Notes: generated by a model not told the origin, from the sequence alone. Positions 50,932 to 60,332 are shown, numbered from the stretch's first letter. The stretch is 64,000 nucleotides of DNA from Bradyrhizobium lablabi (GCF_018131005.1 NZ_JAFCJK010000004.1:558001-622000); one strand, 5' to 3'. A program made the numbers and translations.

Positions 50932-52802
50932 GCTTGCTCCATCCGCCGATAGGCGTCGCGCAGTGCCGCCAGCGCATCGCCGCCGGCGAAGACGAATTCA
51001 CCGATGCCGGCGGCGCGCAACGCGCCTTCCTGGCCGCCGGGCCGGCCTGCCAGATAGATATGCCTTGCCCCGGCGCCGTGAAGGGCCTTCGCCGCCTCAG
51101 CCGCACGGTCGGCGTAGACCTTGTCCGAGGAACAGATACATGCCATCGCCGCGCCCGAGGCCTTGAAGGCCGCGCCAAGCGCCGCCGCATCGGCAAAGCC
51201 CTCGCTGTCCACGGCCTCGATGCCGCCGGTCTCGAAAAAGCTCTTTGCGAACGTGGCGCGTGCGGTGAAATCCGCGGGCTTGCCGAGATTGGCGAAGAAG
51301 ATCCTTGGCCGTGCGCCGCTCGTCTTCAATATTGCGTCCGACTTGTCGCGCAGCGCCTCGAACGGCTCCGCCAGCCGCATCGGCGACAACGCGTCGAACT
51401 TGATCGTCGCATCGACGAGGGAGACTGGTGCTGCCGTTGCCACATCCAGCACCGCGATATCGGCTTCGTGAAGGTTGGGAAATTCGCTGGCGCCGGTCAA
51501 TACGTCGCGCCGCTTTGCCACGTTGGCCTCGCGCAGCGTACGGGTCGCGACAACCTTTTTCTGGATCAGCCCCTCTTCGAGAGCGGCGAAGATGCCGCCG
51601 GCCTTCTCGATCTCCTGGAAGAGTGCCCACGCCGCTTCACAAAGCTGCGAGGTCAGCGTCTCGATGCCGCCCGAGCCCGCCGCGGGATCCGAGACTTTTG
51701 CAAGATTGGATTCTTCGAGCAGGACCAGTTGCGTGTTGCGTGCCACGCGCCGGGCGAAGTCGTCGGGAAAGCCGAGCGCGAGCGTGTGCGGCAGCACGGT
51801 GATCGCATTGGCGCCGCCGAGGCCGGCCGCGAACGTCGCCATCGTCGCGCGCAACATGTTCACGTAGGGGTCGCGCTGGGTCAGCATGCGCCAGGCGGTT
51901 TGCGCGCTGACGAAGACCGGCTTCGGTGCAAGCCCGCAGGCCTGCTCGACGCGCGCCCACAGCCGCCGCAGGGCGCGGAATTTCGCCAGCGTCAGGAACT
52001 GGTCGGCGTCGGCGCTCAAGCGGAACGAGATGGCCGCGCGCGCGGCGTCGAGGTCGACGCCGGCCGCTTCGATCGTGCGCAGATAAGCGAGCGCCACCGC
52101 AAGCGCGAACGCGAGTTCCTGAATTTCCGAGCCGCCCGCGTCGTGGATCGGACGGCCGTCAGCGAGCGCAAACGGCCCCTTGAAACCACGCTTGATCAAT
52201 CCGCTCACCACCTTGCCGAACGGCTGTTCGTACTCGGCCCAGGGCACGGTCGCAGCACCCCGAACCGCCACCGTGCTGAGCGCCTGATAGTTGAAATGAA
52301 GATCGAGCTTGGCGGGATCGATCTTGCGGGCTTCGATCAGGTCGGCAAAAGTCTCGCCGGCGTTCCCGCGCCCGAGCACGGGATTGAGCGCGACCATGAT
52401 GCCGGCTTCGAGATGGACGCCGTCGCAGACCCGCGCCAGGGTCTCATTGCTGGCATCGGCCAGGCCGAAGCCACGTGCCCCCGGTCCACCGGAAAACTCG
52501 AATTCGAGGCCGGTCGCCCCGTTCTCGAGATCGTGCAGCGCCTGCGAGTTGGCTTGCGCCGCGTCGGGATGGTCGACCCGCTGCAGGATCTGCCATGGCG
52601 CGGCTGCGGCACGGCCGGCGATCGGGCCGGCGTTGGTGGCGCGCCGGTAGATCGGATCGATTTTCAGGCCATCATAGGTCTTGCCGACCAGCTTCTCGAA
52701 CGGGGCGCCTTTCAGGACGCCGTCGACCAGCTTGCGCCAGTCATCATAGGTCGCCGGCGTAAAATCCGCCGCCAGCCGCAAATCGTCACTCGTGGTCGTC
52801 AT
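50928..52802 (-). CDS. Methylmalonyl-CoA mutase small (beta) subunit
   Basis: A 624-residue non-catalytic mutase subunit. The barrel portion is recognisable: ATYDDWRKLVDGVLKGAPFE near the start, GLKIDPIYRRATNAGPIAGR, ANAITVLPHTLALGFPDDFA and VARNTQLVLLEESNLAKVSD. The C-terminal domain (about 500-624) has the cobalamin-domain fold but lacks DxHxxG, as expected for this subunit. The start MTTTSDDLRLAADF at 52802 was chosen; the upstream frame to 52883 lacks a ribosome site. It leads the operon small subunit, GFA, large subunit. Confidence 0.93.
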   Translation of the reverse strand: MTTTSDDLRLAADFTPATYDDWRKLVDGVLKGAPFEKLVGKTYDGLKIDPIYRRATNAGPIAGRAAAAPWQILQRVDHPDAAQANSQALHDLENGATGLEFEFSGGPGARGFGLADASNETLARVCDGVHLEAGIMVALNPVLGRGNAGETFADLIEARKIDPAKLDLHFNYQALSTVAVRGAATVPWAEYEQPFGKVVSGLIKRGFKGPFALADGRPIHDAGGSEIQELAFALAVALAYLRTIEAAGVDLDAARAAISFRLSADADQFLTLAKFRALRRLWARVEQACGLAPKPVFVSAQTAWRMLTQRDPYVNMLRATMATFAAGLGGANAITVLPHTLALGFPDDFARRVARNTQLVLLEESNLAKVSDPAAGSGGIETLTSQLCEAAWALFQEIEKAGGIFAALEEGLIQKKVVATRTLREANVAKRRDVLTGASEFPNLHEADIAVLDVATAAPVSLVDATIKFDALSPMRLAEPFEALRDKSDAILKTSGARPRIFFANLGKPADFTARATFAKSFFETGGIEAVDSEGFADAAALGAAFKASGAAMACICSSDKVYADRAAEAAKALHGAGARHIYLAGRPGGQEGALRAAGIGEFVFAGGDALAALRDAYRRMEQA

Positions 52803-52908
52803 CCGCCCAGAACATCCTTCGTCGGCCGCGTGAGAGCCCGCCTCGCTAGGCCGGAAATTGCCACGGGCGGGCGGCCAAGCCAAACGGTTGTTTCGGCTCG
52901 TCCTGGCC

Positions 52909-53400
52909 TCAATCGAGGTCCGGCAGCCGCAAAATACCCTCGGTCGAAAGCCCGGCGAGCGCGTCGGCGACGCGGCGTCCGGCGATGACGCGGTCGGGAA
53001 CGATCTCGGCGAGCGGCACCAGCACGAATGCGCGCTCGAAAAGGCGCGGATGCGGAAGTGTCAGGTCCGCTTTCGCAAGCGTGACGTCGTCATAGGCGAT
53101 CAGGTCGAGATCGAGGGTTCGGGGACCCCAACGCGGCTCGCTGGCACGGTCGCGGCCGAACTTTGTCTCGATCTTGTGAAGCGTGAACAGCAGCGCATGC
53201 GGATCAAGCCTGGTCTCGATCTCGATGCAGGCATTGATGAAGCTAGCCTGATCTTCCTCGCCCCAAGGCGGCGTCGAATAGTCGGAGGAACGCGCGAGCA
53301 GGGCGGCCTGTGCCATGCCGCAAATATTGGCAATGGCCTTCCTGAACGTCGTGCGGACGTCGCCGACATTGCCGCCGAGCGCGATCAGGACGTTAGTCAT
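52909..53400 (-). CDS. folK: 2-amino-4-hydroxy-6-hydroxymethyldihydropteridine pyrophosphokinase
   Basis: HPPK, 163 residues, transferring pyrophosphate from ATP to 6-hydroxymethyl-7,8-dihydropterin in folate synthesis. The signature sequences are complete: VLIALGGNVGDVRTTFRKA, SSDYSTPPWGEEDQASFINA, the ATP/Mg site GPRTLDLDLIAYDD and LPHPRLFERAFVLVPLAEI. ATG 53400 overlaps the folB end by 8 bases. Last gene of folP-folB-folK. Confidence 0.95.
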   Translation of the reverse strand: MTNVLIALGGNVGDVRTTFRKAIANICGMAQAALLARSSDYSTPPWGEEDQASFINACIEIETRLDPHALLFTLHKIETKFGRDRASEPRWGPRTLDLDLIAYDDVTLAKADLTLPHPRLFERAFVLVPLAEIVPDRVIAGRRVADALAGLSTEGILRLPDLD

Positions 53401-53773
53401 GGGTCGGCGGATGGCGAGAGCGCGTCAAGACAACGCCGACGTCATGAAAGATCGCAGCGATCGGCGCGTGCGGCTTGTGAACCGTCACCTTGACGGCCCG
53501 GATGCGCGGGAACGCGCCGAGGATGTCGTCGGCGACTGCGCCGGCGGCACGCTCCAGGAGTTTGTAGTTGGTGTTCTTGAACGCCGCCGTCGCGGTTGCC
53601 ACCACGTTGGAGTAGGACACGGTGTCGGAGAGGCGATCAGTGCGCGAGGATTCCGAGAGATCCGCAAACAGTTCGAGATCGATGACGAACCGCTGCCCGA
53701 CTTCGGTCTCGTGTTCCATCACGCCATGACGGGCATGGATGACGATCCCGGTGATGAAGATCGTGTCGGTCAT
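53393..53773 (-). CDS. folB: Dihydroneopterin aldolase
   Basis: A 126-residue tunnelling-fold enzyme that cleaves 7,8-dihydroneopterin to hydroxymethyldihydropterin and glycolaldehyde. It begins TDTIFITGIVIHARHGVMEH with the pterin-binding region and EVGQRFVIDLELFADLSESS, and shows RTDRLSDTVSYSNVV, then the C-terminal lysine region VKVTVHKPHAPI. It is coupled to folP by ATGA (53770-53773) and to folK by an 8-base overlap, so the three folate enzymes are made together. Confidence 0.94.
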   Translation of the reverse strand: MTDTIFITGIVIHARHGVMEHETEVGQRFVIDLELFADLSESSRTDRLSDTVSYSNVVATATAAFKNTNYKLLERAAGAVADDILGAFPRIRAVKVTVHKPHAPIAAIFHDVGVVLTRSRHPPTHD

Positions 53774-54627
53774 TGCTGGCCTCTGATTGCCGTTGCCACT
53801 CGCAGTGCTTGAACGGTTTCCGCCACATCATGGGTGCGGATGATCCGTGCGCCGTTCTGCACAGCGATCAAATGTGCCGCGATCGAGCCACCGAGGCGTT
53901 GCTGCGGCTCCGAAGGCACCACCGTGCTGATGAAGCGCTTGCGCGAGGCACCGACCAGCATGGACAGGCCGAAGACGCTCAGTTCGGCAAGCCGCGCGAG
54001 CACCATCATGCTCTGCTCCGGCGTCTTGCCGAAGCCGATGCCGGGATCGAGCACGATCCTGTCGAAGGAAATGCCGGCCTTGGCCGCGATGTCGAGTGAA
54101 CGTGAAAAGAAAGCTGCGACATCCTGCATGATGTCGATCGCGGGATCGGCGCGCTCGCGATTGTGCATGATGATCACGGGCACGCCGCGTCCGGCGACGA
54201 GCTTCGCCATGCCGGCATCGCGCTGCAGACCCCAAACGTCATTGGCGATTGTCGCGCCCTGGTCGAGTGCCCAGGCTACCACCTCGGATTTCATGCTGTC
54301 GATCGAGACCGGAATGCCGAGCGCGACCACATCTGCCAGCACCGGCGCCAGCCGCTTCAACTCGTCTTCCGCCGAAATGGGCTGCGAGCCGTAGGGGCGG
54401 GTGGATTCGGCGCCAATGTCGATGATGTCAGCGCCTTCGGCCACCAGTGTGCGGGCCCTCGCCAGCGCCTGCTCCGGGGCGATGAACTGACCGCCGTCGG
54501 AAAATGAATCGGGCGTCACATTGAGCACGCCCATCACGGCCGGACAGGCCCCGCACGGCAACGCCGGAAGCATCGCATTTCCGGCCTTGCCGGACAGCTT
54601 TGACGATATGGGCTTGGTCGCCATCAT
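53770..54627 (-). CDS. folP: Dihydropteroate synthase
   Basis: A 285-residue TIM-barrel enzyme joining hydroxymethyldihydropterin pyrophosphate with p-aminobenzoate, the sulfonamide target. Signatures: VMGVLNVTPDSFSDGGQF, GADIIDIGAESTRPYG, FDRIVLDPGIGFGKT, and SMLVGASRKRFISTVV near the end, followed by RTHDVAETVQALRVA. The start is ATG 54627 or the next codon 54624; an upstream frame to 54657 is unsupported. It heads the leftward folP-folB-folK operon. Confidence 0.95.
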   Translation of the reverse strand: MMATKPISSKLSGKAGNAMLPALPCGACPAVMGVLNVTPDSFSDGGQFIAPEQALARARTLVAEGADIIDIGAESTRPYGSQPISAEDELKRLAPVLADVVALGIPVSIDSMKSEVVAWALDQGATIANDVWGLQRDAGMAKLVAGRGVPVIIMHNRERADPAIDIMQDVAAFFSRSLDIAAKAGISFDRIVLDPGIGFGKTPEQSMMVLARLAELSVFGLSMLVGASRKRFISTVVPSEPQQRLGGSIAAHLIAVQNGARIIRTHDVAETVQALRVATAIRGQQ

Positions 54628-54714
54628 GCGGCCGCTTTGCGCGGTCCGCGCCGGCAAGTCAAGGCGGGGAGGATGCGGTTTGGGCGGCCTCCGGGTCAGA
54701 GCGGCTCCGGCAGC

Positions 54715-55122
54715 CTAGTAACTGATCTTTGGCGGCAGCTTGCGCGCCCGCTCGATGATCAATTCGACCGACCTCTCGGACGGCAGGACGCGGACGAGCT
54801 TCCGCTTCACATTGGCGTCCTTCATGCTCTGCGCGAGCCGCGACGGGTTGCGATGCGCGAGTTCTCGGACCGTGGCGACGCCGGCAGCGCGCATCAGGCC
54901 AACCTTGGCCCTGCCCATGCCGGGAATCCGCATGTAATCGGAGAAATTGGCCCATTCGAGCAACTGTTGCTCGCCGATGCCGGTTTTGGACGCGAGCGCC
55001 TTGCGTCCTTTGACGGTACGGGCAGCTTCAAGCAGCGCGTCGGTGGTGCGGATACCTTGCGACTTCAGCTTTGCTGCGTAGTAGGCGGACAGGCCTTCGA
55101 TCTCGGAGAGGGAATATGTCAT
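54715..55122 (-). CDS. DUF4332 helix-hairpin-helix protein
   Basis: A 135-residue protein matching the DUF4332 family, with tandem helix-hairpin-helix-like units: LSEIEGLSAYYAAKLKSQGI with RTTDALLEAARTVKGRKALA, and MRIPGMGRAKVGLMRAAGVA with TVRELAHRNPSRLAQSMKDA. This fold usually binds DNA or partner proteins, but no activity is known. ATG 55122 is chosen as the natural start of the first repeat. It may be co-transcribed with folP, which starts 87 bases downstream. Confidence 0.82.
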   Translation of the reverse strand: MTYSLSEIEGLSAYYAAKLKSQGIRTTDALLEAARTVKGRKALASKTGIGEQQLLEWANFSDYMRIPGMGRAKVGLMRAAGVATVRELAHRNPSRLAQSMKDANVKRKLVRVLPSERSVELIIERARKLPPKISY

Positions 55123-55185
55123 GATGGTCGCGCGCAAAGAGGAGAGCGTAGGCCCAGGAGAGCCCAAGGGTGCTTCAGGAGTTAC

Positions 55186-55551
55186 TCAGGCAAATTGGCC
55201 GAGCCCCGGCGTCCCCGAGATGATTTCGCCCATTTGATCCGCTCCGATTTTGTCGCGGCCGAATACGAAAAGTTCACGCGCGACTTTCTGAATCTCGCTC
55301 ACGCCCAAGCCAAGCGCCATGAGCCGGCTGCCGACAGCCATCAGGCCGCCACCCATCAGACGCGACATACTCCCGCGGTTCTGGGATGCGGCGATGGCGG
55401 CCTCGGCGCCGGGAATCTGGTCGATCAAAGCCTGGACCTTCTCGGTAGGCCCTTCATTGCGGAGGAAGCCCAGCACGATGCCGATGGTTGTCTCAGCGAC
55501 AGCACTATCGATGCCGGCCTTTACGGCCAGCCGTCCGATCAGTTCGTCCAT
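55186..55551 (-). CDS. Conserved hypothetical, DUF2780/DUF2267-like
   Basis: A 121-residue helical protein. The N-terminus DELIGRLAVKAGIDSAVAET and IGIVLGFLRNEGPTEKVQAL resembles the small DUF2780/DUF2267 proteins. A Gly/Met-rich middle (MSRLMGGGLMAVGSRLMALG) is followed by a helix ending KIGADQMGEIISGTPGLGQF. No catalytic motif is seen; function unknown. It lies 63 bases before the DUF4332 gene in the same direction. Confidence 0.72.
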   Translation of the reverse strand: MDELIGRLAVKAGIDSAVAETTIGIVLGFLRNEGPTEKVQALIDQIPGAEAAIAASQNRGSMSRLMGGGLMAVGSRLMALGLGVSEIQKVARELFVFGRDKIGADQMGEIISGTPGLGQFA

Positions 55552-55902
55552 AAATACCCCCGCCTCAACCGGGTTTCGTGCCGGTCGTTCTTTGAGGGCT
55601 GATCTTGAGCGCCTGCGAAGTGAAATACAAGCGATCAGCGCGCCTCAACTCCATTTTCTGTCTCGATCGCATCGCGACTGTTGCAGCGATGCAAGAGTGG
55701 GCGCGGGATTCACGTTATCTTGTCGCAGCGCGCAATCCTTTTCTTCCGCCTGGCTTGGATGAAAGTATAGGAAACACGGGCCCGCAGTCGCGAGATGCAT
55801 CGACGCGAATGGTTTCAATCAGCCGGGAAGATGCAATATGATGCTGCGGATCCCCCGGGTTCGGCGATCGAACCAATCTAAAGTGGGCGAAGAGGCGAAG
55901 CG
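55552..55902. other. Intergenic region between divergent genes
   Basis: A 351-base gap upstream of the HerA-like ATPase and of the leftward DUF gene. It includes a plus-strand frame at 55605-55841 that lacks a ribosome site, a family and protein-like features, so I do not call it. No repeats or known operators seen. Confidence 0.4.
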
Positions 55903-57519
55903 ATGGCGACCTCGGACAACAAGCTGGCTGATACGGACGAGAAGATCTTCATTGGCAAGGGGGAGCAGACGGCGTGGCTGACGCTTGCGCTGGCCAATCG
56001 GCACGGACTTGTGACTGGCGCGACTGGAACCGGCAAGACGGTGACGCTGCAGGTGATGGCTGAAGGTTTTGCGCGCGCCGGCGTTCCGGTCTTTGCCGGA
56101 GACATCAAGGGCGATCTTTCCGGCATTTCCGAAGTCGGTGAGCCCAAGGATTTTATTGTCAAGCGAGCCCAACAAATGGGGCTGAACTTCCAGCCCGACC
56201 AGTTCTCGACCGTGTTCTGGGATGTGTTCGGCGAGCAAGGCCATCCAGTGCGCGCCACTGTCACTGAAATGGGTCCGCTATTGCTGTCACGGATGCTTGA
56301 CTTGAACGACGTGCAGGAAGGCGTGCTCAATGTCGCCTTCCGCGTCGCCGACGAGAGCGGCCTGACGCTGATCGATATGAAGGATCTGCGCGCGTTACTG
56401 GATGCAATCGCGCCCGATGGCAGCAAGAAATCCGCCGATAACGAGGAAGATCCACTGGCGCCGATCCGCAAGGTTGCCCAAAGCTACGGCAACGTGTCGA
56501 AGGCGACGATTGGAACGATCCAACGGCAACTTTTGGTGCTCGAGAACCAGGGTGGCGCGAAGTTCTTCGGCGAGCCGGCACTTTCCCTGAAGGATTTCAT
56601 GAAGACCGACCGCGACGGTCGCGGCATGGTCAACATCCTCGTTGCCGACAAGCTGATGCAAAGCCCGCGGCTTTACGCGACGTTCTTGCTCTGGATGCTG
56701 TCGGAGCTGTTCGAGGAATTGCCAGAGGCCGGCGACCTGCCGAAGCCGAAACTCGTGTTCTTCTTCGACGAGGCGCATCTCCTGTTCAACGACGCACCCA
56801 AAGCTCTGATGGACAAGATCGAACAGGTGGTGCGGCTGATCCGGTCGAAGGGCGTGGGCGTCTATTTCGTGACACAGAACCCGATCGACGTGCCGGACAA
56901 GGTTCTGGCGCAGCTCGGCAACCGAGTGCAGCACGCGTTGCGTGCCTTCACCCCGCGCGACCAGAAGGCGGTCGCCGCTGCCGCGCAGACTTTCCGGCCC
57001 AATCCGAAGCTCGACACGGCGCGGGTGATCATGGAACTCGGCAAGGGCGAGGCACTGGTGTCGTTTCTCGAGGGCGGAGGCACGCCGTCGATGGTCGAAC
57101 GCATCATGGTGCGACCGCCGTCGGCGCGGATCGGTGCCATCACGCCCGAAGAGCGCAGAAAAATCATGGAAGCGAGCCCGCTGAAGGGCAAATATGACAC
57201 CGCCATTGACGCCGAATCCGCCTACGAGATCATCCAGAAGCGTATCGCGGGAAAGGCGGCGCCGGCTGATGGCGGCGGCGAGGGTGGCGGTATCCTCGGC
57301 CAGATCGGCGCCATTGCCGCCACGATCTTCGGCACCAATGTCAAGCGCGGGCGGCTGTCGACCGGCCAGGTAGTCGCGCGCAGCGTGACGCGCTCGGTCA
57401 CCGACAAGGTGGTCGGCGGTGTCGTCGCCGATCTCGGCAAGTCGGTCGGCGGCTCGGTCGGCGGCTCGATCGGCCGCGCGCTGGTGCGCGGCGCGCTTGG
57501 CGGATTGCTGCGAAGATAG
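55903..57519 (+). CDS. HerA/YjgR-type helicase-like ATPase (DUF853)
   Basis: A 538-residue P-loop ATPase of the HerA-FtsK superfamily. Walker A is GATGTGKTVTLQVMAEGF (about residues 45-62). Walker B is KLVFFFDEAHLLFNDAPKAL (about 285-300). A sensor block YFVTQNPIDVPDKVLAQLGN and the arginine region HALRAFTPRDQKA follow. The C-terminal tail is Gly-rich and amphipathic (VGGSVGGSIGRALVRGALGG), as in YjgR homologs. The biological role of this branch is unsettled; HerA proper works in DNA end processing with NurA, and no nurA is adjacent. ATG 55903 has GAGGCG upstream. Confidence 0.9.
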   Translation: MATSDNKLADTDEKIFIGKGEQTAWLTLALANRHGLVTGATGTGKTVTLQVMAEGFARAGVPVFAGDIKGDLSGISEVGEPKDFIVKRAQQMGLNFQPDQFSTVFWDVFGEQGHPVRATVTEMGPLLLSRMLDLNDVQEGVLNVAFRVADESGLTLIDMKDLRALLDAIAPDGSKKSADNEEDPLAPIRKVAQSYGNVSKATIGTIQRQLLVLENQGGAKFFGEPALSLKDFMKTDRDGRGMVNILVADKLMQSPRLYATFLLWMLSELFEELPEAGDLPKPKLVFFFDEAHLLFNDAPKALMDKIEQVVRLIRSKGVGVYFVTQNPIDVPDKVLAQLGNRVQHALRAFTPRDQKAVAAAAQTFRPNPKLDTARVIMELGKGEALVSFLEGGGTPSMVERIMVRPPSARIGAITPEERRKIMEASPLKGKYDTAIDAESAYEIIQKRIAGKAAPADGGGEGGGILGQIGAIAATIFGTNVKRGRLSTGQVVARSVTRSVTDKVVGGVVADLGKSVGGSVGGSIGRALVRGALGGLLRR

Positions 57520-57547
57520 CTGTCCCTTGATCTCCGGAACGGAGCTT

Positions 57548-58864
57548 GTGCTGAGATATCCATCGCTGAGAGCACCGCTCGACCTGTTGTTCTTTGTCTG
57601 CTGTATCGCGTTGACCGCCTACGTTCTCGTTCCCGAGATCTGGGGCCACGGCAAGAGCAAGGACTATCCGCTGTGGTTCTGGGCGGGGCAGCAGGTACTG
57701 CAGGGCAAGAACCTCTATCCCGACGACTCCGCAAGCTATTTCGAGTTCATCTATCCGCCGCTACCGGCGGTACTGCTCGCGGTGCCGGCCTTCTTCGGCA
57801 AGATTCCGCTCTATCTCTGCCTGTCGCTGCTCAACGCTATCGCCTGGTGGATGACGGCGCAATTCTCGCACGCGATGGCGGGTTCGGGCCGCAAGCCGGG
57901 CGTCTGGCTCGAAGCGCTGCCGGGCTTCGTCACCGTGACCTTCGTGTTCGACATGTTCGATCTCGGTCAGCCGAACCTGATGCTGCTCGCGATGCTGCTG
58001 TATGGCTTCTGGCTGCTGCGGCGGGAGCGTCCCTGGCTCGCCGGAAGCATGTTTGCGCTGGCCACGGCGATCAAGGTGTTCCCGATCGCCGTGCTGCCCT
58101 ATCTGGTGTGGCGCAGGCGCTGGCGTGCGGTCGCCAGCATGATGGTCTTCCTCGGTGTTTTCCTGTTCGTGCTGCCGGCGCCCTTCCGCGGCTTCCAGCA
58201 CAACGTCAGCGAGTTGAAGACCTGGTACCAGGGCATGGTCGGAACGAGTTCGGAAAAGGGCTTTGGTCAGCGTGATGAGCAGAACTGGTCCTGGGTCAAC
58301 CAGTCCATCATCGCCATGACGCATCGCCTGACGCGTCCGGTGAACTACAACCAGGACAATCCGCGCAAACCCCCGCGCTACATGAACATCGCCGATCTCG
58401 ACTTCAGGACGGCGAACTTGATCGTGATTGCGGTCTCGCTCCTGATCGGGCTCGGCTATGTCGCGGTGATGCCGCCCGCGTCGCGTCGAACGGAGAAGTC
58501 CGACGCCGAGGAGATTGGCATCCTGTTCTGCCTGATGACCGTGGCCTCGCCGCTCGCGCGGCAATATTACTTCATGTGGCTGTTCTTCCCGATGACAGTG
58601 CTGATGCATCGCGCCGTCTACGATGCGCGGCCCGCGGTGCGGGCCGGCACCTGGATTCTGCTCGCGGTGGCCGGGTGCCTGATGATGCTCTCGCTGCCGC
58701 TGTTTCCGCTTGACCTGCAGGCCTATGGCAACAATCTCGCTGCGACCGCTGTGCTGACCGCGGGGTTGGTCTGGCACATCCTTGATCCCGCGGCCCAAAA
58801 GGCAGCAGGCGCTTTGCCTGCGCGGGCCGGCGCGCTACAACCTACGGCAGAACCCGACAGCTAG
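57548..58864 (+). CDS. Membrane glycosyltransferase, GT87/DUF2029-like
   Basis: A 438-residue polytopic membrane protein with about ten hydrophobic segments (LLFFVCCIALTAYVLVPEIW first). It carries the GT87-type loop sequences DYPLWFWAGQQVLQGKNLYP and FEFIYPPLPAVLLAV near the N-terminus, ATAIKVFPIAVLPYLVWRRR in the middle, and SPLARQYYFMWLFFPMTVL late. Such enzymes use polyprenyl-phosphate sugars, for example mannose, at the periplasmic face. The start is GTG 57548, with CGGAG 5 bases upstream; the frame further upstream overlaps the ATPase gene with low-complexity shadow sequence. Confidence 0.85.
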   Translation: MLRYPSLRAPLDLLFFVCCIALTAYVLVPEIWGHGKSKDYPLWFWAGQQVLQGKNLYPDDSASYFEFIYPPLPAVLLAVPAFFGKIPLYLCLSLLNAIAWWMTAQFSHAMAGSGRKPGVWLEALPGFVTVTFVFDMFDLGQPNLMLLAMLLYGFWLLRRERPWLAGSMFALATAIKVFPIAVLPYLVWRRRWRAVASMMVFLGVFLFVLPAPFRGFQHNVSELKTWYQGMVGTSSEKGFGQRDEQNWSWVNQSIIAMTHRLTRPVNYNQDNPRKPPRYMNIADLDFRTANLIVIAVSLLIGLGYVAVMPPASRRTEKSDAEEIGILFCLMTVASPLARQYYFMWLFFPMTVLMHRAVYDARPAVRAGTWILLAVAGCLMMLSLPLFPLDLQAYGNNLAATAVLTAGLVWHILDPAAQKAAGALPARAGALQPTAEPDS

Positions 58865-58873
58865 GGAACAGCG

Positions 58874-60274
58874 ATGTCCAACGCCAAGCTTCAGCCGGTC
58901 CTCGATCGTATCGACGCTGATTTTGACAACAGCCTCGAGCGCCTGTTTGCATTGCTCAGGATCAAGTCGATTTCATCCGAAGCGGCCTTTGCCAATGACT
59001 GCAAGGCGGCGGCCGATCATCTGGCCAAGGACATTGCGACGCTCGGCTTCACCGCCGAGGTGCGGCCGACCGCTGGTCACCCCGCCATCGTCGCCAAAAC
59101 CAATGGCGACACCGATGGCCGCCCGCATGTGCTGTTCTACGGACACTATGATGTGCAGCCGGTCGATCCAATCAACCTCTGGCACCGCGCGCCGTTCGAG
59201 CCTGTCGTGACCGACCATGCCGATGGCCGCAAGATCATCGTTGCGCGCGGCGCCGAGGACGATAAGGGCCAGCTCATGACCTTCATCGAGGCGTGCCGCG
59301 CCTGGAAGAAGGTGACGGGCTCGCTGCCGGTCGACATCACAATCGTTATCGAGGGCGAGGAGGAGATCGGCTCGAAGAACTTCGTACCGTTCCTTGAAGC
59401 GAACAAAGCCGATCTCAGGGCCGATTTCGCACTGGTCTGCGATACCAGCATGTGGGACCGGGACACGCCGGCGATCACGACGTCGTTGCGAGGGCTCGTC
59501 TATGACGAGGTCAAGATCAAGGCCGCCAATCGCGACCTGCATTCCGGCATTTTCGGCGGCGGGGCGCGCAACCCGATCCGGGTGCTGACCAATATCCTCG
59601 GTGGCCTGCAGGACGAGAACGGCCGTGTCACGATTCCCGGCTTCTATGATGGCGTGAAGGACCTGCCGCCGGATATTCTGGCGCAGTGGAAGAACCTTAA
59701 TCTCACGCCCGACACCTTCCTCAAGCCGATCGGTCTGTCGCTGCCCGCCGGTGAGAAGGATCGTCTCCTGATCGAGCAGGTCTCGTCGCGTCCGACCTGC
59801 GACGTCAACGGCATCATCGGCGGCTATACCGGCGAGGGGTCGAAGACAGTGATCCCGTCCGAGGCGTCGGCGAAGATCTCGTTCCGCCTGGTCGAAGGGC
59901 AGGACCCCGACAAGATCCGGCAGGCGTTTCGTGACTACGTGAAGTCGCGGGTACCGGCGGATTGCAAGGCCGAGTTCACCGACCATTCCAACGCCCCGGC
60001 GATCGCGCTCGCCTGGGACATGAAGCCGCTCGCGGCCGCCAAGCGCGCGCTGACGGACGAATGGGGCAAGGAAGCGCTCCTGATCGGATCCGGCGCCTCG
60101 ATCCCGATCGTGGCTGACTTCAAGCGCACGTTGGGTCTCGACACAGTGCTGGTCGGTTTCGGCCTCGACGACGACAACATCCATTCGCCGAACGAGAAGT
60201 ACGACCTCAAGAGTTTCCACAAGGGCATCCGCTCCTGGGCGCGGATCCTCGCGGCATTCGCCGACGCCAAATAG
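58874..60274 (+). CDS. M20 family metallodipeptidase
   Basis: Dinuclear zinc peptidase of 466 residues, similar to bacterial dipeptidases and carnosinase-type M20C/M20F enzymes. Metal-site motifs: VLFYGHYDVQPVDPINLW (about residue 90), GAEDDKGQLMTFIEA (about 127), VIEGEEEIGSKNF (catalytic and metal glutamates, about 162) and DDDNIHSPNEKYDL near the end. The dimerisation-domain histidine is in RDLHSGIFGGGARNP. Cytoplasmic, no leader. It lies 9 bases after the glycosyltransferase gene and is followed by a terminator. Confidence 0.94.
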   Translation: MSNAKLQPVLDRIDADFDNSLERLFALLRIKSISSEAAFANDCKAAADHLAKDIATLGFTAEVRPTAGHPAIVAKTNGDTDGRPHVLFYGHYDVQPVDPINLWHRAPFEPVVTDHADGRKIIVARGAEDDKGQLMTFIEACRAWKKVTGSLPVDITIVIEGEEEIGSKNFVPFLEANKADLRADFALVCDTSMWDRDTPAITTSLRGLVYDEVKIKAANRDLHSGIFGGGARNPIRVLTNILGGLQDENGRVTIPGFYDGVKDLPPDILAQWKNLNLTPDTFLKPIGLSLPAGEKDRLLIEQVSSRPTCDVNGIIGGYTGEGSKTVIPSEASAKISFRLVEGQDPDKIRQAFRDYVKSRVPADCKAEFTDHSNAPAIALAWDMKPLAAAKRALTDEWGKEALLIGSGASIPIVADFKRTLGLDTVLVGFGLDDDNIHSPNEKYDLKSFHKGIRSWARILAAFADAK

Positions 60275-60304
60275 GCGGGCCGGTTGCGCACCTGCCGAAT
60301 GCAA

Positions 60305-60332
60305 AAACGCCGCCCGGGATTGGGCGGCGTTT
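60305..60332. terminator. Intrinsic terminator
   Basis: A perfect 11-bp stem, AAACGCCGCCC (60305-60315) and GGGCGGCGTTT (60322-60332), with a 6-base loop. It lies 31 bases after the dipeptidase stop and may also serve the converging aldolase-family gene. Confidence 0.85.

Noticed and set aside
50420..52908. Cobalamin riboswitch ahead of the mutase genes
   Set aside because: The gaps before both subunit genes are too short and contain no B12-box-like sequence.
50844..52988. A 714-codon plus-strand frame opposite the mutase small subunit
   Set aside because: Same reason: long antisense frames are routine at this GC content and no domain is recognisable.
55605..55841. A 78-codon frame before the HerA-like gene
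   Set aside because: No ribosome site, no leader or family, and it ends just before the real gene.
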